This document shows, piece after piece, positions 1 to 5,106 of a stretch of DNA of 5,169 nt; within the stretch, counting starts at the first letter, position 1, and every line of letters starts with the position of its first letter. The DNA comes from Lachnospiraceae bacterium (lineage in GTDB: Bacteria; Bacillota_A; Clostridia; Lachnospirales; Lachnospiraceae): contig SFGN01000137.1 in NCBI GenBank assembly GCA_004556565.1, positions 1 to 5,169 on the forward strand. Reading direction: 5' to 3'. The translations under genes and the position numbers were made by a program. The notes beneath the pieces are model-generated. The model did no database searches and was not told the origin of the DNA. It was given only the letters and a program-made list of their open reading frames with translations.

Positions 1-114
1 CTAAACGATGTGATGACCGATATGCAAAAAGCCTCAGTTTCTATGCAAATGGGGATTCAGGTGCGTAATAAGCTGGTGGCGGCGTATCAGGAAGTGATGT
101 CCATGCAGGTGTAG
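1..114 (+). CDS. fliE: FliE, flagellar hook-basal body protein, C-terminal part (5' end outside window)
   Basis: The frame opens at base 1 and ends at a TAG at 112-114, giving 38 residues that start [20 protein letters not shown] and end EVMSMQV. I recognise this as the C-terminus of FliE, the small protein that joins the MS ring to the proximal rod of the flagellar basal body and is needed for flagellar export. The reading frame is intact to its normal end. The last 20 bases (95-114) recur almost exactly at 4294-4313, which marks the 3' end of fliE as an integration target. Insertion left a complete fliE C-terminus, so motility need not have been affected. The 5' part of the gene lies to the left of the window. 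Confidence 0.95.
95..114 (+). repeat. attL candidate: direct repeat at the 3' end of fliE
   Basis: TGATGTCCATGCAGGTGTAG here matches 4294-4313 at 19 of 20 positions (G at 105, C at 4304), and homology stops abruptly after the final G. It coincides with the last codons and stop of fliE, as expected when a tyrosine integrase uses the end of a gene and restores it. A short inverted repeat, AGGTT/AACCT around GTGT (113-126), straddles the edge. An integrase remnant lies just inside. No empty site was available for comparison. Confidence 0.75.
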
Positions 115-131
115 GTTGTGTAACCTGTTGA

Positions 132-290
132 CTATGCTTGTTTAATTATATCCGATCCCACAGCGTGGGGCATGGATGGGGCAAACTCACTCAATTTCTG
201 GTTTAAAATGGATACCTGATCCTGGTTGTTTTCTGCCATCCACGATCCGTAAACGCGATAACATGTTTTGTCTTCGCTTTGCTCCCAGGA
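132..290 (-). pseudogene. Tyrosine integrase remnant, C-terminal tail only
   Basis: The minus strand from about 290 down to a TAG at 134-132 encodes about 52 residues. They include CYRVYGSWMAENNQDQ, then SILNQKLSEF and APSMPHAV. This is the typical end of lambdoid phage tyrosine integrases: the YGSWM stretch carries the presumed catalytic tyrosine (codon 251-249), followed by an ENNxDQ..LN tail. An in-frame stop lies upstream (302-300), and the conserved R..HxxR part of the catalytic domain is missing, so no active enzyme can be made. The gene tail points at the putative attL, the usual place for int. E. coli K-12 is known to have an integrase remnant, intG, next to fliE; this is probably the same gene, but I cannot prove identity. 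The 5' boundary near 290 is approximate. Confidence 0.7.
166..183 (+). other. Possible integrase arm-type sites (left pair)
   Basis: TGGGGCA occurs at 166-172 and again at 177-183, an 11-bp period. A matching pair in the same orientation and with the same period lies near attR (4268-4285). Short direct repeats near both ends of an integrative element are typical of sites bound by the integrase N-terminal domain. The left pair lies inside the end of the integrase remnant (APSMPHA codons), so coding constraint could explain it in part. Confidence 0.4.
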
Positions 291-458
291 AGAGTGAACT
301 CATTCGTTAGCCTGGGGTTCCTTCTGATCATTATTGTTCCTGCCTTTATCTCTTGCCACGCCAGAGCCCCCTGGATACACATACACCAGGATGAAAACGG
401 TGAGTTGTGTTCAAACTGTAGTACAATTCTCTCCAGTATGAACAGGAAAGAATATGCT

Positions 459-758
459 ATGAACCCTTATATTTATCTTGGTGGCGCAATACTTGCAGAG
501 GTCATTGGTACAACCTTAATGAAGTTTTCAGAGGGGTTTACACGGTTATGGCCCTCTGTTGGCACAATTATTTGCTATTGTGCATCATTCTGGTTATTAG
601 CTCAGACGCTGGCTTATATACCTACAGGGATTGCTTATGCTATCTGGTCAGGAGTCGGTATCGTTCTGATTAGTTTGCTTTCCTGGGGATTTTTTGGTCA
701 ACGACTGGACCTGCCAGCTATCATAGGCATGATGTTGATTTGTGCATATTATGGCTAA
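459..758 (+). pseudogene. emrE: EmrE small multidrug resistance transporter, truncated in helix 4
   Basis: The ATG at 459 follows AGGAAAG (444-450) by 8 bases and opens MNPYIYLGGAILAEVIGTTL, which I recognise as EmrE. EmrE is an inner-membrane homodimer that exchanges protons for quaternary ammonium compounds and other lipophilic cations. The first 96 residues look intact, with helices near 4-21, 34-52 and 58-76, the proton/substrate-binding Glu14, and the Ala-Tyr-Ala-Ile-Trp-Ser stretch of helix 3. After LICA the usual GVLIINLLSRSTPH end is replaced by YYG and a stop, giving 99 residues instead of 110. Helix 4 is therefore cut about halfway and loses Gly97, part of its dimer contact. This reads as a deletion junction near 745, not a point mutation. 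The frame stays open upstream to a TTG at 279, but the internal ATG with its good ribosome site fits the family start. Transport activity is doubtful. Confidence 0.85.
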
Positions 759-790
759 TGTTCGGGGCACCTTTATAATTATGATTGCAT

Positions 791-820
791 TTGCGCGATC
801 ATTGCGCCTTTATGCATAAT
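791..820 (+). promoter_or_regulatory. Candidate promoter of ybcL-ybcM
   Basis: TTGCGC at 791-796 and CATAAT at 815-820 are separated by 18 bases, in the 115-base gap between the emrE remnant and ybcL, and start transcription roughly 45 bases before the ybcL ATG. TTGCGC recurs at 802-807, 11 bases on, so a regulator could bind here. This is motif reading only. Confidence 0.35.
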
Positions 821-873
821 GAGATCAAGGCACATCAAATAAAATAACGATAGGTCACAACAATGAGGTTTTT

Positions 874-1425
874 ATGAAAAAACTTATCGTTTCAAGTGTA
901 TTGGCATTCATAACATTTTCTGCGCAGGCCGCAGCATTTCAGGTCACTAGTAATGAAATAAAAACAGGAGAGCAACTTACAACGTCTCATGTATTTTCTG
1001 GATTTGGGTGTGAAGGGGGTAATACATCGCCCTCATTAACCTGGTCTGGTGCTCCTGAAGGCACCAAAAGCTTTGCCGTAACTGTGTATGATCCAGATGC
1101 TCCTACAGGCAGTGGATGGTGGCACTGGACTGTTGCTAATATTCCAGCAACTGTAACATATTTGCCCACTGATGCAGGAAGACGTGATGGTACAAAACTT
1201 CCGACTGGTGCTGTTCAAGGCCGAAATGATTTTGGTTATGCAGGATTTGGTGGAGCATGTCCTCCCAAAGGAGATAAACCCCATCATTACCAGTTTAAAG
1301 TATGGGCTCTAAAAACTGATAAGATTCCTGTGGATTCTAATTCCAGCGGAGCGTTAGTTGGTTATATGCTTAATGCCAATAAAATTGCAACCGCTGAGAT
1401 AACACCAGTTTATGAGATAAAGTAG
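874..1425 (+). CDS. ybcL: YbcL, periplasmic PEBP-family (Raf kinase inhibitor-like) protein
   Basis: The product is 183 residues long. The ATG at 874 follows TGAGG (864-868). Residues 1 to about 19-21 (MKKLIVSSVLAFITFSAQA) form a Sec signal peptide, so the protein is exported to the periplasm. The rest is a phosphatidylethanolamine-binding-protein fold: YDPDAP at 72-77, the WWHW ligand-site stretch at 82-85, and GRNDFG at 116-121 followed by the Gly-rich segment and PHHYQFKVWAL. Cys46 and Cys129 may form a disulfide. It is nearly identical to what I remember of K-12 YbcL. The uropathogenic form (YbcL-UTI) suppresses neutrophil migration across epithelium and is reported to differ from the K-12 form at residue 78 (Val versus Thr). 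This copy has Thr78, the K-12 state. ybcM follows 9 bases later, so the two are probably co-transcribed. Base composition is AT-rich compared with yedK. Confidence 0.92.
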   Translation: MKKLIVSSVLAFITFSAQAAAFQVTSNEIKTGEQLTTSHVFSGFGCEGGNTSPSLTWSGAPEGTKSFAVTVYDPDAPTGSGWWHWTVANIPATVTYLPTDAGRRDGTKLPTGAVQGRNDFGYAGFGGACPPKGDKPHHYQFKVWALKTDKIPVDSNSSGALVGYMLNANKIATAEITPVYEIK

Positions 1426-1434
1426 GGTAAGAGT

Positions 1435-2232
1435 ATGCTGGCAAAAGATAAGTCTAACCTAAAGATTGAAGAAATACGGATGCATAAACATCATGAGATT
1501 CACAGGGTTAAGCCTCTTATGCCAGCTTTATGTCGTATCCGTCAGGGAAAAAAAGTTATCAATTGGGAGACGCATAGTCTAACTGTTGATAATAATCAGA
1601 TAATATTATTTCCCTGTGGATATGAATTTTATATTGCGAATTATCCAGAAGCAGGTCTTTATCTTGCAGAAATGCTTTATTATCCCATTGATCTAATTGA
1701 AAAGTTTCAAAAATTTTATGCGATAACTGATCAAATTCGTAACACGACAGGTTTCTGCTTACCTCAGAACCCCGAGTTAATATATTGTTGGGAGCAACTA
1801 AAAACATCTATTTTCCGAGGCTTCTCAACGCAAATTCAGGAACACTTAGCAATGGGCGTTCTACTTTCATTAGGAGCACATCATGTTAATTGTTTACTTT
1901 TATCAGATAGTAAACAATCATTAATAAGTCGTTGTTATAACCTAATGCTATCCGAACCTGGAACAAAATGGACAGCAAACAAGGTAGCGAGATATCTCTA
2001 CATTTCTGTTTCCACATTGCATCGCCGTCTGGCAAGCGAGGGAATAAGTTTTCAAAGTATATTGGACGACGTGAGGTTAAATAATGCGTTGTCTGCTATA
2101 CAAACGACAGTAAAACCCATCAGCGAGATTGCCAGGGAAAATGGTTACAAGTGTCCTTCTCGTTTTACTGAAAGGTTCCATAATCGTTTTAAGATAACAC
2201 CAAGAGAGCTAAGAAAAGCGTCCAGAGAGTAA
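1435..2232 (+). CDS. ybcM: YbcM, AraC/XylS-family transcriptional regulator
   Basis: The product is 265 residues long. The ATG at 1435 lies 9 bases after the ybcL stop, with AGGG (1424-1427) overlapping that stop as ribosome site, which implies translation from the ybcL message. The C-terminal 100 residues are an AraC-type double helix-turn-helix. The first unit is near 177-200 (KWTANKVARYLYISVSTLHR), with RLASEGISF linking onward. The second is near 225-260 (ISEIARENGYKCPSRFTERF), ending in the family signature F..RFKITPRELR. The N-terminal 160 residues are a poorly conserved sensing or dimerisation part with no clear ligand motif. I recognise it as YbcM, which also follows ybcL in DLP12 of K-12. 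Its targets are not visible from the sequence; neighbours such as ybcL or nmpC are candidates by position only. The gene is strongly AT-rich, in keeping with phage-borne accessory DNA. Confidence 0.9.
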   Translation: MLAKDKSNLKIEEIRMHKHHEIHRVKPLMPALCRIRQGKKVINWETHSLTVDNNQIILFPCGYEFYIANYPEAGLYLAEMLYYPIDLIEKFQKFYAITDQIRNTTGFCLPQNPELIYCWEQLKTSIFRGFSTQIQEHLAMGVLLSLGAHHVNCLLLSDSKQSLISRCYNLMLSEPGTKWTANKVARYLYISVSTLHRRLASEGISFQSILDDVRLNNALSAIQTTVKPISEIARENGYKCPSRFTERFHNRFKITPRELRKASRE

Positions 2233-2241
2233 AAGTATTTT

Positions 2242-2361
2242 ATGAAGGAGCAACAGCATCGATTTTTATTTTGGAAAATAAATACGGCATACTCAACCTA
2301 TTGTATCCTGAACAATCCGGTGACTTCTGCGCTAATCGGGGACGTTTATAAGCACATATAA
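2242..2361 (+). CDS. Possible very small protein (39 aa), unproven
   Basis: An ATG at 2242, 9 bases after ybcM, opens a 39-residue frame (MKEQQHRFLFWKINTAYSTY to LIGDVYKHI) closed by TAA at 2359-2361. There is no clear ribosome site in front of it (GTATTTT precedes the ATG), and I recognise no family. In DLP12 a short unknown ORF, ylcH, also follows ybcM, so this may be its equivalent or the degraded tail of a phage gene. Chance is a real possibility at this length. Confidence 0.25.
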   Translation: MKEQQHRFLFWKINTAYSTYCILNNPVTSALIGDVYKHI

Positions 2362-2570
2362 TTGATACTATCTTCCTCCATCACAATTTCAGAAATGCAC
2401 GTGTGATTTTTTTGCATCCGGCGTTTGGACTATGTGGAGCTCAAGAGTGGGAAAGTTACAAGAGGTTGAGGGGATAATTAAAGGGATACTTATGACATTA
2501 GATATCAGGTTAGGTACGGATATCGTTGTTATTAAATCTAGTTGATACGTTAATTGTTCACTGGGTATTA
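2362..2570. other. Intergenic stretch with no recognisable gene
   Basis: Nothing convincing is seen between the small ORF and the terminator region. One plus-strand frame is open from about 2369 to a TGA near 2543, but it lacks a good start; within it a 17-codon ATG frame starts at 2492. GATATC occurs twice, about 20 bases apart. This is the place where DLP12 carries ybcN to quuD, and no trace of those proteins could be read. Confidence 0.5.
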
Positions 2571-2596
2571 TTAAAAATGGGGCGTTGAAACGCCCC
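2570..2596 (-). terminator. Intrinsic terminator for nmpC and the putative RNA
   Basis: GGGGCGT at 2579-2585 pairs with ACGCCCC at 2590-2596 around a four-base loop. On the minus strand the stem is followed by ATTTTTAATAATA, a typical U-tract. Plus-strand transcripts see AGAAAATAAA after the stem, so the terminator acts for the leftward direction only. Confidence 0.75.
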
Positions 2597-2684
2597 AGAA
2601 AATAAAGGGTAATATATAACAGAAGGTTTATATAGTCAGAAGCAAGATAGTGCTTCTAAGGAAAGTGGCTTGAGGGGGCCACTT

Positions 2685-2718
2685 ATATGTTGGGGAGGCA
2701 AAGCCTCCCACAACATAT
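2685..2718 (-). repeat. Long inverted repeat just after the nmpC stop
   Basis: ATATGTTG plus GGGAGGC (2685-2699) pairs with GCCTCCC, a bulged A at 2710, and CAACATAT (2703-2718) around an AAA loop. It begins 15 bases past the nmpC stop. No U-tract follows, so it is more likely an RNA-stabilising or structural element than a terminator. Confidence 0.7.
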
Positions 2719-2733
2719 CTTTGAGTAATCAGA

Positions 2734-3816
2734 TTAGAACTGGTAAACCAATCCTACAGCAACGATATCATCGGTAGCAACGCCAGATGCTTTCGTGAAA
2801 TCGCTCTTATCAATCAGGTTGATTTTGTAATCAACAAAAGTGGACATATTTTTGTTGAAGTAATAGGTTGCACCTACATCAATATATTCAACCAGGTCCT
2901 GATCACCCCACGCACCCAAGTCTTTTCCTTTAGATTGCAGGTAAGCAACGGACGGACGCAGACCGAAGTCGAACTGATATTGTGCAACTACTTCGAAGTT
3001 TTGTGCTTTGTTGGCAATATGGTTATTACCAAAAACAGTCATGTTCTGGGTTTCAGAATAGGTGGTAGCCAGATAGATGTTGTTCGCATCATATTTCAGA
3101 CCAGCTGCCCATACTTCAGCATTTTGACCAGATGCATTCAGGCTGTTGTTACCGTAGATAACCTGATCATTAGTGCGGTCAGATTTAGCATAGGTTGCAC
3201 CTACACCGAATCCTTCATACTCATAAGTAGTGGAGAAACCGAAACCATCACCGTTAGCTTCAGTTACGTCAGTGCGGTCATTTTTACCCTGATACTGAGC
3301 AGCAAAGTTCAGACCATCAACCAGACCAAAGAAGTCGTTGTTACGATAGGTTGCAACACCTGTGGTGCGACCAGTCATGAACACATCTGTTTGGGTCCAG
3401 GTATCGCCACCGAATTCTGGCAGAACGTCGGTCCATGCACCGATATCGTATGCTACACCGTAGTTACGGCCATAATCGATGGAGCCGTAGTCACCGAATT
3501 TCAGGCCAGCGAAGGCAAGACGGGTTTTATCTTTGGAAGAACCTTGAGATTCAGCACGGTTGCCTTTGAATTCATATTCCCACTGACCGAAACCAGTCAG
3601 TTGATCGTTGATTTGAGTTTCGCCTTTGAAGCCCAGACGAACATAAGTTGTGTCGCCATCATCTGCATCGTTAGAAGAGAAGTAGTGCTTAGCATTAACT
3701 TTTCCGTACAGATCCAGCTTGTTACTGTCTTTATTGTAAATCTCTGCTGCCTGAGCAGACATCGCCATCAGTACTGATGCAGCTACAGCAGAAATTGCCA
3801 CTGTTAATTTTTTCAT
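2734..3816 (-). CDS. nmpC: NmpC, phage-borne outer-membrane porin (OmpC/OmpF family)
   Basis: The product is 360 residues long, the full length for a trimeric general porin. Residues 1-23 (MKKLTVAISAVAASVLMAMS then AQA) are the signal peptide, and the mature protein starts AEIYNKD. The body is the 16-strand barrel pattern, with the constriction-loop (L3) motif PEFGGDT at 133-139, and the chain ends in YQF with the terminal Phe needed for outer-membrane assembly. AAGGG (3823-3827) precedes the ATG by 6 bases. I recognise NmpC, close to the Lc porin of phage PA-2. In K-12 nmpC is interrupted near its end by IS5; here the frame runs unbroken to its stop. Apparent differences from K-12 NmpC, from memory, sit in surface-loop regions (around 180-190, 213-232 and 262-268). 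Such porins can change phage susceptibility and solute uptake. It is convergent to ybcLM. Confidence 0.93.
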   Translation of the reverse strand: MKKLTVAISAVAASVLMAMSAQAAEIYNKDSNKLDLYGKVNAKHYFSSNDADDGDTTYVRLGFKGETQINDQLTGFGQWEYEFKGNRAESQGSSKDKTRLAFAGLKFGDYGSIDYGRNYGVAYDIGAWTDVLPEFGGDTWTQTDVFMTGRTTGVATYRNNDFFGLVDGLNFAAQYQGKNDRTDVTEANGDGFGFSTTYEYEGFGVGATYAKSDRTNDQVIYGNNSLNASGQNAEVWAAGLKYDANNIYLATTYSETQNMTVFGNNHIANKAQNFEVVAQYQFDFGLRPSVAYLQSKGKDLGAWGDQDLVEYIDVGATYYFNKNMSTFVDYKINLIDKSDFTKASGVATDDIVAVGLVYQF

Positions 3817-3869
3817 CGTGAGCCCTTTTATTTGAACTATTATTTAAAAATGATGTCACTGCACTACAA

Positions 3870-3899
3870 ATATTCATCTAATCAATGAGATTATTTCAA
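3870..3899 (-). promoter_or_regulatory. Candidate nmpC promoter
   Basis: On the minus strand TTGAAA (3899-3894) and GAATAT (3875-3870) are 18 bases apart and would start the message about 47 bases before the ATG. Just upstream, ACTTACATCTTGAAATA (roughly 3908-3892) loosely resembles an OmpR half-site, as would suit a porin gene. Another weak pair nearer the gene (TTGTAG with TAAATA) cannot be excluded. Confidence 0.3.
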
Positions 3900-4267
3900 G
3901 ATGTAAGTTTTAGTTTCTCATTTAAATTGTGAAGTAGATCCCTATTTTTATCTGAACTGTTTCTATTGCACACAATGCATGACTATTTTGTGAACGAATA
4001 TAAATTTGGTAGTCAAATTATATTAAAGGTTGTTATTTATGTTTGACTCATAATTTATTTTTTTAATTTAAATAGCCTAAAAATAACCATGGAAATTATT
4101 TGCATGATATTTGTTTAGATTTATTAATGTAATTGAGGTGGTTTTATTTAATACGCAATATAGCGCCGCTTGATATTAGTTCTATTTTTTTTTGCGTAAG
4201 ATAGATGAGACAAACTGAGACGCATAATGGTTTGCAAGGCTCTAATACTTTGATGTTGAGGATGTGA

Positions 4268-4285
4268 TGGGGCATGTACGGGGCA
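4268..4285 (+). other. Possible integrase arm-type sites (right pair)
   Basis: TGGGGCA at 4268-4274 and CGGGGCA at 4279-4285 repeat the 11-bp-spaced pair seen at 166-183, same orientation, 9 bases inside the attR repeat. Here no integrase coding sequence explains them, which strengthens the case that both pairs are protein-binding sites. Confidence 0.4.
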
Positions 4286-4293
4286 TAGTACAA

Positions 4294-4313
4294 TGATGTC
4301 CATCCAGGTGTAG
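4294..4313 (+). repeat. attR candidate: duplicated fliE 3' end
   Basis: TGATGTCCATCCAGGTGTAG is a second copy of the last 20 bases of fliE with one change. It lies 16 bases from the yedK stop codon and is not preceded by any more fliE sequence, so it is not a gene duplication but the far junction of an insertion. Together with 95-114 it delimits about 4.2 kb. Confidence 0.75.
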
Positions 4314-4329
4314 ATAATCTCCAGGCTTA

Positions 4330-4998
4330 TCAAACAGGTTGAATTAACTCCGCGCCCTGGTTTTTAACATTACCCACCGCGCACGATACCGGGTGCCAGG
4401 TGAACTGGTTTGCTGGAACACAGCCACTGGCAGCAATTTCAGAGGCTTCTTTACCGCTAATCTCTTGCCGCATCCATTCCCGTGCAGCTTCTGGCGACAG
4501 TACCAGCGGGCGGCGGTCATGAATATCTACCAGACCCTGGTCTGCTGCTGCAGTGACAATTAAAAATCCTTCGGCTTCGTCACCACGCTCAAACGGTGTG
4601 CTACCTATCGCGGCTATAAAAACAGGTTGTCCATCAGCGCGATAGATAAAATAAGGCTGTTTTTTGTCGCCTTCTTCTTTCCACTCAAACCAGCCATCGG
4701 CAAAACAGATTGCCCGACCATGTTGCCAGAGCGGTTTAAACATACGACTGGTTGCGGCAGTTTCTACGCGGGCGTTAATCAGCGGCGGTTTATCCCACCA
4801 TCCGGGAGCATATCCCCAGAAAACCGGATCCAGATGAAGGTGTTCATCACGTTCACTGAGCAGAAGAACTTTGGTTCCCGGCGCGACGTTGTATCTGCCA
4901 ATGGGTTCGGGATCGTAGGGAATATCGCGTTCAATATCTTCCGCGAGAAGCGCAAGGTAATCTTCACGCGTTTGGGATTGGGCAAAGCGTCCACACAT
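4330..4998 (-). CDS. yedK: YedK, SRAP/HMCES-family protein that crosslinks abasic sites in ssDNA
   Basis: The product is 222 residues long, and the start MCGRFAQ is fixed by a strong AGGAGG (5004-5009) 5 bases before the ATG. YedK is the E. coli SOS-response-associated peptidase (SRAP) protein. It forms a thiazolidine link between its N-terminal cysteine and abasic sites in single-stranded DNA, shielding them from cleavage and mutagenic bypass. All residues known to matter are present: Cys2 (exposed when Met1 is removed), Asn75 and Arg77 in INARVET, Glu105 in WFEWK, and His160 in VDIHDRRP. The protein ends QGAELIQPV, the normal end, so the nearby insertion did not damage it. It is codirectional with yedF upstream, and the higher GC content and codon use mark it as core chromosome. 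Confidence 0.96.
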   Translation of the reverse strand: MCGRFAQSQTREDYLALLAEDIERDIPYDPEPIGRYNVAPGTKVLLLSERDEHLHLDPVFWGYAPGWWDKPPLINARVETAATSRMFKPLWQHGRAICFADGWFEWKEEGDKKQPYFIYRADGQPVFIAAIGSTPFERGDEAEGFLIVTAAADQGLVDIHDRRPLVLSPEAAREWMRQEISGKEASEIAASGCVPANQFTWHPVSCAVGNVKNQGAELIQPV

Positions 4999-5074
4999 AG
5001 AAACCTCCTGAGGTCACACTGAAAAGAATAGGAGAGGGGGCGGGTAAAATCTATGTGATAGAGAGGTAACGATG

Positions 5075-5099
5075 TTCCCGCTGTGGGCCACAGCGGGAA
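5075..5099 (-). terminator. Stem-loop between yedF and yedK
   Basis: TTCCCGCTGTG (5075-5085) pairs perfectly with CACAGCGGGAA (5089-5099) around a GGC loop, 7 bases past the yedF stop. On the minus strand it is followed by CATCGTTACC, without a U-tract, so it may attenuate or stabilise the yedF message instead of terminating it cleanly. Confidence 0.5.
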
Positions 5100-5106
5100 T
5101 GAGGGA

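Larger units (their letters stand above)
2570..2733 (-). ncRNA. ipeX: Putative IpeX-like small RNA in the 3' UTR of nmpC
   Basis: Directly after the nmpC stop the minus strand can form four stem-loops in a row: 2685-2718 (15 pairs, one bulged A, loop of 3), 2663-2684 (7 pairs), 2638-2657 (7 pairs) and 2579-2596 (7 pairs, then a U-rich tract). Together they span about 150 bases with no ORF. From established knowledge, K-12 makes a small RNA of roughly this length, IpeX, from the 3' untranslated region of DLP12 nmpC, and it lowers OmpC and OmpF expression. Position, length and structure agree. I cannot compare the bases with K-12 ipeX from memory, and the RNA ends are approximate. Confidence 0.5.
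3817..4293. other. AT-rich non-coding region between nmpC and attR
   Basis: These 477 bases are strikingly AT-rich, with many A and T runs (for example 4055-4066 and 4187-4193). Besides the nmpC leader and promoter and the arm-like repeats near 4268-4285, no supported gene is visible. The short minus-strand frame ending at 4148 has no homology I recognise, crosses attR and overlaps the end of yedK, so I do not call it. AT-rich porin upstream regions are typical targets of H-NS silencing; that is inference here. Confidence 0.6.

Noticed and set aside
987..1287. Two minus-strand frames inside ybcL
   Set aside because: They are shadows of ybcL, which has a signal peptide and PEBP motifs in the plus frame.
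1559..1807. 82-codon minus-strand frame inside ybcM
   Set aside because: It is a shadow of the regulator gene, with no start signal and no family resemblance.
2579..2718. Repeated hairpins considered as a CRISPR array or REP/BIME cluster
   Set aside because: The stems differ in sequence and there is no repeat-spacer periodicity or REP consensus; successive folds of one RNA fit better.
2935..3777. 280-codon open frame on the plus strand opposite nmpC
   Set aside because: It is the antisense shadow of a clear full-length porin gene, with no recognisable protein family of its own.
4148..4333. 61-codon minus-strand frame next to yedK
   Set aside because: It overlaps the yedK stop, runs through the attR repeat and the AT-rich region, has no family likeness and lacks a ribosome site; its start would lie inside the end of yedK.
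4627..5022. 131-codon plus-strand frame opposite yedK
   Set aside because: It is antisense to yedK, whose active-site residues and ribosome site are all in place.
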